From: an uncultured Lachnospiraceae bacterium
Lineage (GTDB): Bacteria > Bacillota > Clostridia > Lachnospirales > Lachnospiraceae
DNA length: 45,972 nucleotides
Reading direction: 5' to 3'
Assembly: GCA_946624935.1 (NCBI GenBank)
Contig: CAMOSN010000005.1
Coordinates: 1-45,972, forward strand
The notes under the pieces were generated by a model. That model was not told the DNA's origin and searched no databases. It was given only the letters and a program-made list of their open reading frames with translations. Positions within the stretch are counted from its first letter, which is position 1, and the number at the start of each line of letters is the position of its first letter. This document shows, in pieces, positions 23,117-30,977 of this stretch. Made by a program: the position numbers and the translations under genes.

Positions 23117-24589
23117 ATGCAGCTTCGTTTCACCCATTTCCTGCACACAGTTCCGTCTGCTCTGCTGCTGGCGGTCATCCTGCTCACCGCTTCGGGCACG
23201 TACAGTACAAGCGTAAGGGCTTCGGAAGATTCCGGAAGTGTCGCAGAGGAGCGCACGGAGGATGCGGAGGAGACCGAAGTGAAAACAAAGAAAAAAGAGA
23301 AAAAGGGCTGGCACAGCGTCCAGGTCAGCGGAGAGAAAAAATATTACTACATCAATTCCAGTGGAAAGCGTCTGCGCGGATGGCTGAACGTTGGCGGGAA
23401 ACGGTTTTATCTGCGAAAGAAGACCGGGTACTGTGCGACGGGAGTGGTGAAGATCGGCAGGAACCGCTATTACTTCAGCAAAAGGGGCGTAATGAAAACC
23501 GGCTGGAAAAAGAAAAACGGCAAGGTTTATTATTTCCACAAAAAGACCGGTGTGGCGGTGACGGGCCTGAAAAAGATCGGTTCGTATCGGTACCTGTTTT
23601 CTGCAAAGGGCGTCATGCAGTACGGATGGAAGACCTGGGAAGGGGATACCTACTATTTTGATGAAAGCGGGCATGCACTGAAAGGTCTGCAGCAGATCGA
23701 CGGCTCCTGGTATTATTTCTCGAAGAAGGGACCGATGATCACCGGGCTTGTACAGCTTGGTGAGGATGTTGCCTTCTTTTCCAAAAAGGATGGGAAACGC
23801 CTCTTTGGCGGCTATACACCCGGCGGCCGGTACGTGCATACCGATGGAAAGGTCATTGCGAAGTCCACGATCCGGAAGCTGCTGGAAACAGCGCTCGGCC
23901 CGGTGGGAACGACCCTGTATGTGTGGGGAGGCGGCTGGAGCACGGATCCGAACGGACCGGCCAGCGGCATCGATGCAATGACAGTCGGTGTTCCTGCCCG
24001 GTGGAAGGAGTTCTTTGATCAGTATGGTTCGGGATATAACTACCGGCTGACAAGGTATCAGTCCCGGGACGGGCTTGACTGCTCGGGGTATGTGGGATGG
24101 ACACTGTATAATACGTTTAATACCAGAAGCGGGAATGATGGTTTTGTGATGCTCGCACAGAACATGGCATCGACCTATGCTTCCTGGGGATGGGGGTCCT
24201 ACACACCGGCCGGCAGCTTCTCCGATTTTCATGCCGGAGATATCATGTCTCTGGCATCGGGACATGTGTATATCACGGTGGGACAGTGCGATGACGGGAG
24301 CGTTGTACTGCTGCATGCCAGTCCGCCAGGTGTGATGATCACCGGGACGAGCACCCCCTCCGGAAATTCGTTTTCCGAGGCGGCGGCTCTCGCTTCCAGA
24401 TATATGAAAAAATATTACCCGGATTATTATGCGAAGTTCTCCGGGCAGTTGAACAGAGGGTCCTCATATCTGCATAATTACTCCAGAATGCGCTGGTATC
24501 TTACCGGAAAATGTGTGATGACAGATCCGGACGGATTTACCGGAAAAAGTGCCGCAAAGGTTCTGCGCAAGCTTCTGGGAAAAGCATAA
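23117..24589 (+). CDS. Secreted NlpC/P60-type (C40) hydrolase with N-terminal cell-wall-binding repeats
   Basis: Predicted peptidoglycan-acting hydrolase of 490 residues. The signal peptide ends near residue 36 (VRA-SE) and is followed by an acidic then Lys-rich linker. Residues about 65-255 hold eight or so 20-residue repeats of the choline/glucan-binding type (GWxxxxGKxYYFxKKxGxxxTG), very basic, presumably binding wall polymers. The catalytic domain has Cys322 in GLDCSGYVGWTLYN and His383 in LASGHVYITVG, with a third polar position in VLLHASPPG. An unusual extra stretch (TTLYVWGGGWSTDPNGP) precedes it. ATG at 23117 has GGAGGA six bases upstream. It follows tRNA-Leu by 53 bases with no hairpin terminator between. 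Confidence 0.87.
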   Translation: MQLRFTHFLHTVPSALLLAVILLTASGTYSTSVRASEDSGSVAEERTEDAEETEVKTKKKEKKGWHSVQVSGEKKYYYINSSGKRLRGWLNVGGKRFYLRKKTGYCATGVVKIGRNRYYFSKRGVMKTGWKKKNGKVYYFHKKTGVAVTGLKKIGSYRYLFSAKGVMQYGWKTWEGDTYYFDESGHALKGLQQIDGSWYYFSKKGPMITGLVQLGEDVAFFSKKDGKRLFGGYTPGGRYVHTDGKVIAKSTIRKLLETALGPVGTTLYVWGGGWSTDPNGPASGIDAMTVGVPARWKEFFDQYGSGYNYRLTRYQSRDGLDCSGYVGWTLYNTFNTRSGNDGFVMLAQNMASTYASWGWGSYTPAGSFSDFHAGDIMSLASGHVYITVGQCDDGSVVLLHASPPGVMITGTSTPSGNSFSEAAALASRYMKKYYPDYYAKFSGQLNRGSSYLHNYSRMRWYLTGKCVMTDPDGFTGKSAAKVLRKLLGKA

Positions 24590-24655
24590 AACGGATCTTT
24601 GCCCGCGGGTGCGATGCGGCGCGCCTGCCACTGGCGGCTCCTTTTCCATGTGAGA

Positions 24656-24684
24656 TTGACAATCATCGATATTTGCAGTATAGT
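24656..24684 (+). promoter_or_regulatory. Promoter of the SGNH protein gene
   Basis: TTGACA at 24656-24661, a 17-base spacer and TATAGT at 24679-24684. The predicted start is near 24690, leaving a leader of about 65 bases with the repeats annotated at 24684-24726. Confidence 0.75.
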
Positions 24685-24726
24685 TACAATGATTAAGCAA
24701 ATGTTACAGATGATTGACTTGTAACA
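24684..24726. promoter_or_regulatory. Candidate operator repeats after the promoter
   Basis: TGTTACA (24702-24708) and TGTAACA (24720-24726) form an inverted repeat 11 bases apart. The left half also belongs to a direct repeat, GTTACA-ATGATT near 24685 and GTTACAGATGATT at 24703. Placement just downstream of the promoter suits a repressor or two-component regulator, which is not identified. Confidence 0.45.
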
Positions 24727-24755
24727 TCACATACGGAAAGGGGCTGCCTTTTATT

Positions 24756-25946
24756 ATGAACCAATCGGGAAGAAGAACCCGGCTGATGCTGATTCTTATG
24801 TTGATCCTGCTTTGTTCCGGTTCACCGATATATGCGGTTAATGTGATTTCCAAAGCGGAAGTGAACGGACAGAATCTGGCGAAGGGGAAACTTATCACGC
24901 AGAGTAAGGGAAAGATCCGGTATCGTTATACGAAAACGAAGGAATATGCCAAAAATCTCTGGGTGAAAATCGATACGGGCTACTACTATTTCGACAAAAA
25001 GGGCTATGCAAAGACCGGGTGGTTCACGTATCGGAAGAAGACCTATTATGCCTCACCGATCGGCAGAGTGTTCCACGCCAGATGGAAGACAAAGGACGGA
25101 AAGCGTTATTACATGCAGGCGGACGGCACCATGGCGGCGAACCGTTTCCTGAAGATCAAGGACAAGATTTACCGGTTTACCACCAAGGGCGTTCTCGTGC
25201 AGAACCGGATGTATGAGATCAAGGGAAAGACTTATTTTTCGAGAAGTGACGGAACACTGCTGATCAGCAAATGGCTGCGCACGACATCCGGAAAACGGTA
25301 TTATTTTGATCAGAACGGCCAGCGCCTGGAAAAGCAGTGGGTGTTCTATAAAGGGAATTTCTATTATCTGATGAGCACCGGCGCCATGGCCGTGAGCAAA
25401 AAGATCGGAAAATACCGGGTCGGCGAGGACGGCGCAAGAATCGTAGAGAACAAGCACTATGTGTTTGTCGGTGATTCCAGAGTGGTCGGGATGGATATGG
25501 CCATTGACTCGGCGGACACCTCATTCATCGGAAAAGTCAGCATGGGATATTCCTGGATGATGTCCAGCGCGATTCCCCAGCTGGAGAGAATGCTGAAGGA
25601 AGATCCGACCCGCTATGTGATATTCTGCTTCGGAATCAACGATCTGGGAAACGTCGGAAATTACATTTCAGCTTATCAGAACCTGATAACGAAGTATAAG
25701 TACACCAACTTCTTCTTTATTTCCGTCAATCCCGTAAACTACGCGGTGTCCACCGCACATGGATACTCCGTGACAAACGGACAGATCGAAGCCTTCAACA
25801 GCCGTCTGTCCGGGACGATGGGATTTCGGTATATCAACACCTATTCCTGGTTAAAAAAGAAAGGCTTTGAAACCGGGGACGGAATCCACTACACAGCAGC
25901 GACCTACCGGAAGCTGTACAACTACGTCATCGGGAAAATGGGATAA
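24756..25946 (+). CDS. Secreted SGNH-type hydrolase with cell-wall-binding repeats
   Basis: Exported protein of 396 residues. The signal peptide ends near residue 28 (IYA-VN). Residues about 50-225 carry basic cell-wall-binding repeats like those of the preceding gene (TGYYYFDKKGYAKTGWF, SGKRYYFDQNG). The C-terminal domain has the SGNH esterase blocks: VGDSRV with Ser241, GINDLGN, and Asp375/His378 in GDGIHYT. Esterases of this fold remove acetyl groups from wall polysaccharides; that substrate is inferred from the binding repeats. ATG at 24756 has GGAAAGGGG about 11 bases upstream, rather far. Ends at a REP-like hairpin that can serve as terminator. Confidence 0.85.
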   Translation: MNQSGRRTRLMLILMLILLCSGSPIYAVNVISKAEVNGQNLAKGKLITQSKGKIRYRYTKTKEYAKNLWVKIDTGYYYFDKKGYAKTGWFTYRKKTYYASPIGRVFHARWKTKDGKRYYMQADGTMAANRFLKIKDKIYRFTTKGVLVQNRMYEIKGKTYFSRSDGTLLISKWLRTTSGKRYYFDQNGQRLEKQWVFYKGNFYYLMSTGAMAVSKKIGKYRVGEDGARIVENKHYVFVGDSRVVGMDMAIDSADTSFIGKVSMGYSWMMSSAIPQLERMLKEDPTRYVIFCFGINDLGNVGNYISAYQNLITKYKYTNFFFISVNPVNYAVSTAHGYSVTNGQIEAFNSRLSGTMGFRYINTYSWLKKKGFETGDGIHYTAATYRKLYNYVIGKMG

Positions 25947-26042
25947 AATGGGACAGGGGACGGTTCTCTGTCCCATTTTTCACCTCTCAAACAGGGGACG
26001 GTTCTCCGTTTGACTCAAACAGGGGATGGTCCTCCGTTTGAG
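25945..26042. repeat. Three REP-like hairpins with a constant core and different stems
   Basis: Copy 1 (25945-25979): AAAATGGGAC and GTCCCATTTT enclose AGGGGACGGTTCTCT. Copy 2 (25987-26013): TCAAAC and GTTTGA enclose AGGGGACGGTTCTCC. Copy 3 (26014-26042): CTCAAAC and GTTTGAG enclose AGGGGATGGTCCTCC. The core is kept while the stems differ but remain complementary. Copy 1 also ends in T-runs and can terminate the SGNH gene. Sequences with this GGGGACGGTTCTC core recur in other clostridial genomes as I recall them, and may be moved by REP-associated transposases. Confidence 0.8.
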
Positions 26043-26497
26043 GCGTCGCTCGGCGTGTGCGTGCTCATCCAGGAGTTGTGGTAGCGCCCGTCGTAGGTGA
26101 CCTCCTCCCCAAACCACTCGGGCGGTGTGAAGGCCTGCGCGGCGGCGAGGTCGGGAAATTCCACCTCGACGATGACGGTCCCCTCCCAGGTGCCGGAGAA
26201 TACGTCCAGCTCTGCTTTCAGGCCATTCTCCAGCGGGATGACATAGCGCTTTTTGGAAAGGATGATGCCTTCCGCCTTTGTCAGAAGGTGAAGATATACC
26301 TCCTCGCGCATCGGAAGGTTGCATTCCTGCCGTGCGAGCATGCCGCCGCCCTTACAGGTCAGGTAGAAGGTATCATTTTCCCTGCGGATCCGGATGACGG
26401 GTTCCGTGCACAGATAGGCCTGTTCGATTGCGAGGCATTCGTACTGTGCAAGGTTTTCAGGCAGTACTTTGACCAGATATTTTCGTTCGATTTCCAT
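26015..26497 (-). CDS. CYTH-domain protein (triphosphate tunnel enzyme family)
   Basis: Cytoplasmic member of the CYTH superfamily, likely acting on inorganic triphosphate or a nucleotide. The 160-residue sequence opens with the signature MEIERKYLV. It continues with alternating Lys/Arg/Glu strands of the tunnel fold (VIRIRRENDTFYLTCKG, LKAELDVFSG, VIVEVEFPDL) and the closing FGEEVTYDGRYHNS. AAGGAGG precedes the ATG on the minus strand. The last nine or so residues (ASNGGPSPV) and the stop codon are encoded by the third REP-like hairpin, so the natural C terminus was probably altered. The conserved part ends well before, so activity may be kept. Confidence 0.87.
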   Translation of the reverse strand: MEIERKYLVKVLPENLAQYECLAIEQAYLCTEPVIRIRRENDTFYLTCKGGGMLARQECNLPMREEVYLHLLTKAEGIILSKKRYVIPLENGLKAELDVFSGTWEGTVIVEVEFPDLAAAQAFTPPEWFGEEVTYDGRYHNSWMSTHTPSDASNGGPSPV

Positions 26498-26517
26498 AAA
26501 AAAGGATCCTCCTTAAA

Positions 26518-26539
26518 CAGCGCAGCCGGTCTTGCGCTG
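26518..26539. other. Hairpin just upstream of the CYTH gene's ribosome binding site
   Basis: CAGCGCA at 26518-26524 pairs with TGCGCTG at 26533-26539. On the plus strand CTTTTT follows, so it looks like a plus-strand terminator, although no plus-strand gene reads into it. On the minus strand it lies in the CYTH leader. Confidence 0.5.
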
Positions 26540-26552
26540 CTTTTTGTGTGCT

Positions 26553-26850
26553 TGCCAGGTTATGCATCTGCCGGGTTATGCATACTTTTTATCACATTTC
26601 ACCCGGAATGAAAAGCGGTGAGCGCAGATCCTGTTTCACCTCGAATAAAAAGCGGTGCGCACAGGTGATACATGGAGAAATGACCGGCAAAAAGATATCG
26701 TCAAGAAAAAACATGGAAAACTCGAATGCTATCTGTTACAATTGCGAGTATGAGTGCTTTTGTGAAAAAAGTGCCTTTGTGAAAAGAAATGCTTTTGTAA
26801 AAACGATGCGTTTGCAAACAGGAATGTATTTGCAAACAGAGATGATTTAG
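26553..26850. repeat. Spacer built of three unrelated short tandem duplications
   Basis: This 350-base intergenic stretch has no ORF. A 16-base unit TGCCRGGTTATGCATM occurs at 26553 and 26569. A diverged 37-base unit starting TTTCACC occurs at 26597 and 26634, sharing AAAAGCGGTG. From about 26759 to 26850 TTTG-headed units recur five times with alternating 17- and 18-base spacing, and a sixth ends TTTA. The last unit stops just before the ribosome binding site of the DJ-1 gene. Confidence 0.75.
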
Positions 26851-26868
26851 ATGTATGGGAGGTATAGG

Positions 26869-27423
26869 ATGAGTAAAGCATATATTTTTCTGGCGGAAGG
26901 TTTTGAGGAAGTGGAAGCGCTCAGCGTGGTGGATATTCTCCGCAGGGGGAAGGTTTCGCTGGAGATGGTCGCGATCGGCGATACGCCTTTTGTGACGGGA
27001 AGTCATGGAATCGGAGTGAAAGCGGACTGCGTGTTTGCGGACCGGGATTATGAGGATGCGGATCTTTGTATCCTGCCGGGCGGGATGCCCGGGACAAAGC
27101 ATCTGGGGGAATATGCGCCTCTTACAGCGCTCCTGAAGAAAAAGGCAGCCGAGCAGGTGCGCATCGGCGCGATCTGTGCGGCTCCGAGCGTCCTGGGCGA
27201 TCTTGGACTTCTGAATGGGAAGAATGCGACCTGCTATCCGGGGTTCGAGCCGCGTCTTCAGGGTGCAGAGTGCAAACTGGATGAGGTGGTCGTTTCCGGA
27301 AATATTACGACGAGCCGGGGAATGGGCACGGCCATCGCCTTTGGGCTGGAGCTGCTCTCCCAGCTGGAGGGGAAGGAATGCTCCGAACAGATCGCTGCCT
27401 CGATTCTTTACAGAATTTCATAA
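26869..27423 (+). CDS. DJ-1/PfpI family protein (YajL/ThiJ-like)
   Basis: Cytoplasmic protein of 184 residues in the DJ-1 superfamily, whose members act as glyoxalases, deglycases or redox-responsive chaperones. The conserved Glu is in AEGFEEVEAL near residue 14, PGGMPGTKHL follows near 67, and the nucleophile-elbow Cys is in GAICAAPSVLG near 104. C-terminal motif: SGNITTSRGMGTAIAFGLEL. ATG at 26869 is chosen for GGGAGG six bases upstream; the frame is open to 26851. Its 3' end, including the stop, is part of a 25-base tandem duplication. The specific activity is not determinable. Confidence 0.9.
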   Translation: MSKAYIFLAEGFEEVEALSVVDILRRGKVSLEMVAIGDTPFVTGSHGIGVKADCVFADRDYEDADLCILPGGMPGTKHLGEYAPLTALLKKKAAEQVRIGAICAAPSVLGDLGLLNGKNATCYPGFEPRLQGAECKLDEVVVSGNITTSRGMGTAIAFGLELLSQLEGKECSEQIAASILYRIS

Positions 27424-27453
27424 AAAAATTCTTTATAGAATTCCCTGAAAAAT
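27404..27453. repeat. 25-bp tandem duplication of the DJ-1 gene's 3' end
   Basis: Units at 27404-27428 and 27429-27453 match at about 20 of 25 positions. The first encodes ILYRIS and the stop. The second would still read ILYRIP, but in a different frame, showing it descends from coding sequence. Confidence 0.7.
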
Positions 27454-27478
27454 TTTTCTGGTAATACAGGAAATGCTA

Positions 27479-27487
27479 TGTTATACT
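27479..27487 (+). promoter_or_regulatory. Possible extended -10 promoter of tig
   Basis: TGTTATACT is an extended -10 element about 65 bases before the tig start. No convincing -35 was seen. Confidence 0.35.
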
Positions 27488-27551
27488 TGGAAAATGACTG
27501 CGAAACAGTAATAATAAGAAATAATGCTGCGCAAGGAGGATACATTTAGTC

Positions 27552-28868
27552 ATGAGCGTACGGATTGAGAAACTTGAACACAATATGGCAAAGCTTACGA
27601 TCACCGTAGCGGCCGAGGTTTTTGAAAAGGGGCTGCAGCAGGCTTACCTGAAAAGAAGAGGCAGCATACAGGTGCCTGGATTCCGTAAAGGAAAAGCTCC
27701 GCGTCACATGATCGAAAAAATGTATGGCGCCGGGATCTTTTTTGAAGATGCCGCGAATGACCTGATCCCCAGGGCGTATGACGAAGCATTGAAGGAAGTG
27801 GAAGAAACGATCGTCTCCAGGCCGGTGATCGATGTGGAAAAGGTCGGAAAGGGCGAGGAATTCGTATTTACCGCTGAGGTAGCCCTGAAGCCTGAGGTCA
27901 CACTGGGCCAGTACAAGGGCCTTGAAGTACCTATGCAGGATCGCACTGTCAGCGATGAGGAAGTGGATGCCAGGATCGAGCGCGAGCGCGAGAGCAATTC
28001 CCGCATGATCGATGTGGATGACCGCCCGGTGCAGGATGGCGACATGATCAAGCTGGATTTCAACGGCACCGTTGACGGAGAGGCCTTTGAAGGCGGCAGC
28101 GCGACGGATTATCCGCTGACGATCGGATCGGGCAGCTTCATCCCCGGCTTTGAGGAGCAGCTGATCGGCAAAAATATTGGGGAAGAGGTCGAGGTAAAGG
28201 TGACCTTCCCGGCAGACTACCATGCAGTGGAGCTGCAGAGTAAGGAAGCAGTATTTGCCTGCAAAGTGAACTCCATTCAGAAGAAGGAGCTCCCGGAGCT
28301 GGACGATGATTTCGCACAGGATGTATCTGAATTCGATACCCTTGAGGAGTATCGCCAGGATGTGCGCCGTGAGCTGCAGGAGCAGAAGGACGCTGCCGCG
28401 AAGAGTGCTGTATCCAATGCCGCTGTTGATAAGGCAGCTTCTCTGGCGGAAATGGATATCCCGGATGCCATGGTGGACGAGCAGGTGCGCAGAATGCTGG
28501 ATGACTTCCGCCGCAGAGTAGAGTCCCAGGGAATGAGCATGGAGCAGTACATGCAGTTTACCGGCATGAATACCGATGCATTTGCTCAGCAGATGAAGCC
28601 GGAAGCACTGCGCCAGATCAAAAACAGCCTGGTGCTTGAGGCGGTTGCCAAGGCCGAAAACATCGAAATCACCGATGAAAAAGTAGACGAAGAGATCGAG
28701 AAGATGGCCTCCTCCTACAACATGGACAAGGAAAAGCTCAAAGAGATCATGGGCGAATTTGAGATCGATCAGATTCGCAGCGATCTGGCCGTTCAGGCTG
28801 CAGTGGATGTCATTGCGCAGAGTGCTGTGGAAGTGGAACAGGTCGAAGAGGCTGCTCCGGAGGAATAA
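27552..28868 (+). CDS. tig: Trigger factor (ribosome-associated chaperone)
   Basis: Binds nascent chains at the ribosome exit and acts as a peptidyl-prolyl isomerase. The 438-residue protein has all three domains: an N-terminal ribosome-binding domain with the signature GFRKGKAPR near residues 37-45, an FKBP-type isomerase domain at about 145-240 (GDMIKLDFNGTVDGEAFEGG; IGSGSFIPGFEEQLIG), and a helical C-terminal chaperone domain ending in an acidic tail. AAGGAGG lies upstream of the ATG. It heads the tig-clpP-clpX-lon block, the usual order in Clostridia. Confidence 0.96.
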   Translation: MSVRIEKLEHNMAKLTITVAAEVFEKGLQQAYLKRRGSIQVPGFRKGKAPRHMIEKMYGAGIFFEDAANDLIPRAYDEALKEVEETIVSRPVIDVEKVGKGEEFVFTAEVALKPEVTLGQYKGLEVPMQDRTVSDEEVDARIERERESNSRMIDVDDRPVQDGDMIKLDFNGTVDGEAFEGGSATDYPLTIGSGSFIPGFEEQLIGKNIGEEVEVKVTFPADYHAVELQSKEAVFACKVNSIQKKELPELDDDFAQDVSEFDTLEEYRQDVRRELQEQKDAAAKSAVSNAAVDKAASLAEMDIPDAMVDEQVRRMLDDFRRRVESQGMSMEQYMQFTGMNTDAFAQQMKPEALRQIKNSLVLEAVAKAENIEITDEKVDEEIEKMASSYNMDKEKLKEIMGEFEIDQIRSDLAVQAAVDVIAQSAVEVEQVEEAAPEE

Positions 28869-28931
28869 GCTGCGCGATCTGACCAAGTTATTTCTTGACA
28901 GTTCCTTATAAAATGAGAAAGGAAATAGGAT

Positions 28932-29513
28932 ATGAGTCTTGTACCTTATGTCATTGAGCAGACGAGCCGCGGCGAGCGTTCCTATGATATTTATTCCCGG
29001 CTGCTGAAGGACCGGATCATCTTCCTGGGTGAAGAGGTCAATGACATCAGCGCCAATCTGATCGTCGCACAGCTGCTGTTCCTGGAATCCGAGGATCCGG
29101 GCAAGGATATTCATCTGTATATCAACAGTCCCGGAGGATCGGTTTCGGCAGGATGGGCGATCTACGATACGATGCATTACATCAAATGTGACGTGTCCAC
29201 CACCTGCATCGGCATGGCCGCAAGTATGGGAGCTTTCCTGCTTGCGGGTGGTACGAAGGGCAAGCGGTTTGCACTTCCGAATTCGGAAGTGATGATCCAT
29301 CAGCCGTCCGGAGGCGCACAGGGACAGGCCAGCGACATCAAGATCGTTGCTGACAAGATCCTGCAGACCAGAAAAAAACTGAATGAGTATCTGGCTGCAA
29401 ATACCGGACAGCCGCTGGAGGTAATTGAAGTGGATACCGAGCGTGATCACTGGATGAGCGCCGAGGAGGCAAAGGCCTACGGCCTGATCGATGAGGTGGT
29501 AAGCGCGCGGTAA
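28932..29513 (+). CDS. clpP: ATP-dependent Clp protease proteolytic subunit
   Basis: Serine peptidase that forms the barrel of ClpXP/ClpCP. The 193-residue protein has Ser98 in [11 protein letters not shown], His123 in [14 protein letters not shown] and Asp172 in DTERDHWMS, plus the YINSPGGSV loop. The short N terminus [25 protein letters not shown], split here only for description, is typical. AAAGGA precedes the ATG. The gene is 63 bases after tig and is separated from clpX by three hairpins. Confidence 0.97.
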   Translation: MSLVPYVIEQTSRGERSYDIYSRLLKDRIIFLGEEVNDISANLIVAQLLFLESEDPGKDIHLYINSPGGSVSAGWAIYDTMHYIKCDVSTTCIGMAASMGAFLLAGGTKGKRFALPNSEVMIHQPSGGAQGQASDIKIVADKILQTRKKLNEYLAANTGQPLEVIEVDTERDHWMSAEEAKAYGLIDEVVSAR

Positions 29514-29522
29514 GGACGCCGG

Positions 29523-29636
29523 GTCAGGTGACAGATACGGCTCCTGACAGGTAGAACATGATGCGGGCTGCGGCAAGTTCCAATATTGCAGCAGCCTGCT
29601 TTTCGCATTCAGGTGCCGGAATTTGCGCGCCTGAAT
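29523..29636 (+). terminator. Terminator and flanking hairpins between clpP and clpX
   Basis: GTCAGG/CCTGAC pair at 29523-29548. GCGGGCTGC (29563-29571) pairs with GCAGCCTGC (29591-29599) and is followed by TTTTCG, a plausible partial terminator. ATTCAGG/CCTGAAT pair at 29607-29636, 26 bases before clpX. Confidence 0.55.
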
Positions 29637-29662
29637 AATTGCGTTTTGAGAGGAATTATAGA

Positions 29663-30934
29663 ATGGCAATCAGAGGTACAGATAAGATCAGGTGCTCGTT
29701 CTGCAACAAGACAGAGGATCAGGTCCGCAAGCTGGTGGCAGGCCCGGGCGGTGTGTATATCTGCGATGAGTGTATCGATATCTGCGCGGAGATCATCGAA
29801 GAAGAGCTGGAGGATGAGACCCGGGACGGACAGGAGGACGGAATCCGTCTGTCCAGGCCGGCACAGATCAAGACATTTCTTGATGAATATGTCATCGGGC
29901 AGGACGACGCGAAGAAATCTCTGGCGGTCGCCGTTTACAATCACTATAAGCGGATCACGTCGAGAGGAAAGCGGATCGCGGACGATGTAGAGCTGCAGAA
30001 GAGCAACATCCTGATGCTGGGGCCGACCGGCTCCGGAAAGACCTATCTGGCACAGACACTGGCCAGGATGCTGAATGTCCCGTTCGCGATCGCGGATGCA
30101 ACATCTCTGACGGAAGCCGGCTATGTCGGTGAGGATGTCGAGAACATTCTTCTGAAAATCATCCAGGCGGCGGATTACGATATCAAACGTGCAGAGCATG
30201 GAATCATCTACATCGATGAGATCGACAAAATCACGAGAAAATCGGAGAATGTATCCATCACCCGCGATGTGTCCGGTGAAGGAGTGCAGCAGGCACTGCT
30301 GAAGATTCTCGAAGGAACCGTAGCTTCCGTGCCGCCCCAGGGCGGGCGCAAGCATCCGCACCAGGAGCTTCTGCAGATCGATACCACCGATATTCTGTTT
30401 ATCTGTGGGGGCGCATTCGAGGGACTGGATAAGATCATTGAAAATCGTCTGGACAGCCGCAGCATGGGCTTCCAGGCCGAAATCACCGACAAGGGAGAGG
30501 CGAACGTGGGCGACGTGCTGCGGAAGGTGCTTCCAGAGGATCTGATGAAATTCGGCCTGATTCCGGAATTTATCGGAAGAGTTCCCGTTGTGGTCTCCCT
30601 CGACGAGCTGGACCGGGATGCGCTGGTCCGCATCCTGCAGGAACCGAAAAATGCAGTGATCAAGCAGTATCAGAAGCTGTTTGAAATGGATGGTGTAAAG
30701 CTGTCCTTTGACCAGGATGCGGTGGAGGAGATCGCGGATCTCACCATGAAACGCCGTACCGGTGCCAGAGGACTGCGCGCGATCATGGAGCACGCAATGC
30801 GTGATATCATGTTCGAGATCCCGTCCGACGATACGATCAGTGCCTGCCATATCACGAAGGCAGTGATCGACGGGGACGCGCAGCCGGAATGTACATATCG
30901 TGAAAAAGGAACCGCAAAGGAAGAGTCTGCCTGA
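29663..30934 (+). CDS. clpX: ATP-dependent Clp protease ATP-binding subunit ClpX
   Basis: AAA+ unfoldase that feeds substrates to ClpP. The 423-residue protein has the N-terminal C4 zinc-binding domain (CSFCNKT ... ICDECIDIC), Walker A GPTGSGKT near residue 120, Walker [11 protein letters not shown] near 185, the pore and sensor region [28 protein letters not shown], and sensor 2 [16 protein letters not shown] at 29663 is used because GAGAGG lies nine bases upstream; the frame is open to 29639. The hairpins before it suggest expression partly independent of clpP. Confidence 0.96.
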   Translation: MAIRGTDKIRCSFCNKTEDQVRKLVAGPGGVYICDECIDICAEIIEEELEDETRDGQEDGIRLSRPAQIKTFLDEYVIGQDDAKKSLAVAVYNHYKRITSRGKRIADDVELQKSNILMLGPTGSGKTYLAQTLARMLNVPFAIADATSLTEAGYVGEDVENILLKIIQAADYDIKRAEHGIIYIDEIDKITRKSENVSITRDVSGEGVQQALLKILEGTVASVPPQGGRKHPHQELLQIDTTDILFICGGAFEGLDKIIENRLDSRSMGFQAEITDKGEANVGDVLRKVLPEDLMKFGLIPEFIGRVPVVVSLDELDRDALVRILQEPKNAVIKQYQKLFEMDGVKLSFDQDAVEEIADLTMKRRTGARGLRAIMEHAMRDIMFEIPSDDTISACHITKAVIDGDAQPECTYREKGTAKEESA

Positions 30935-30977
30935 GGAAGGCAACTGGGCAGGGCGGCGAGGGTCCTGAAACTGACTT

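Noticed and set aside
25945-26042. Ordinary tandem terminators
   Set aside because: Only the first copy has a T-run; the constant core with exchanged stems fits a repeat family better.
27546-29669. 707-residue minus-strand open frame opposite tig and clpP
   Set aside because: It spans two conserved plus-strand genes and their spacer, with no plausible start site or family.
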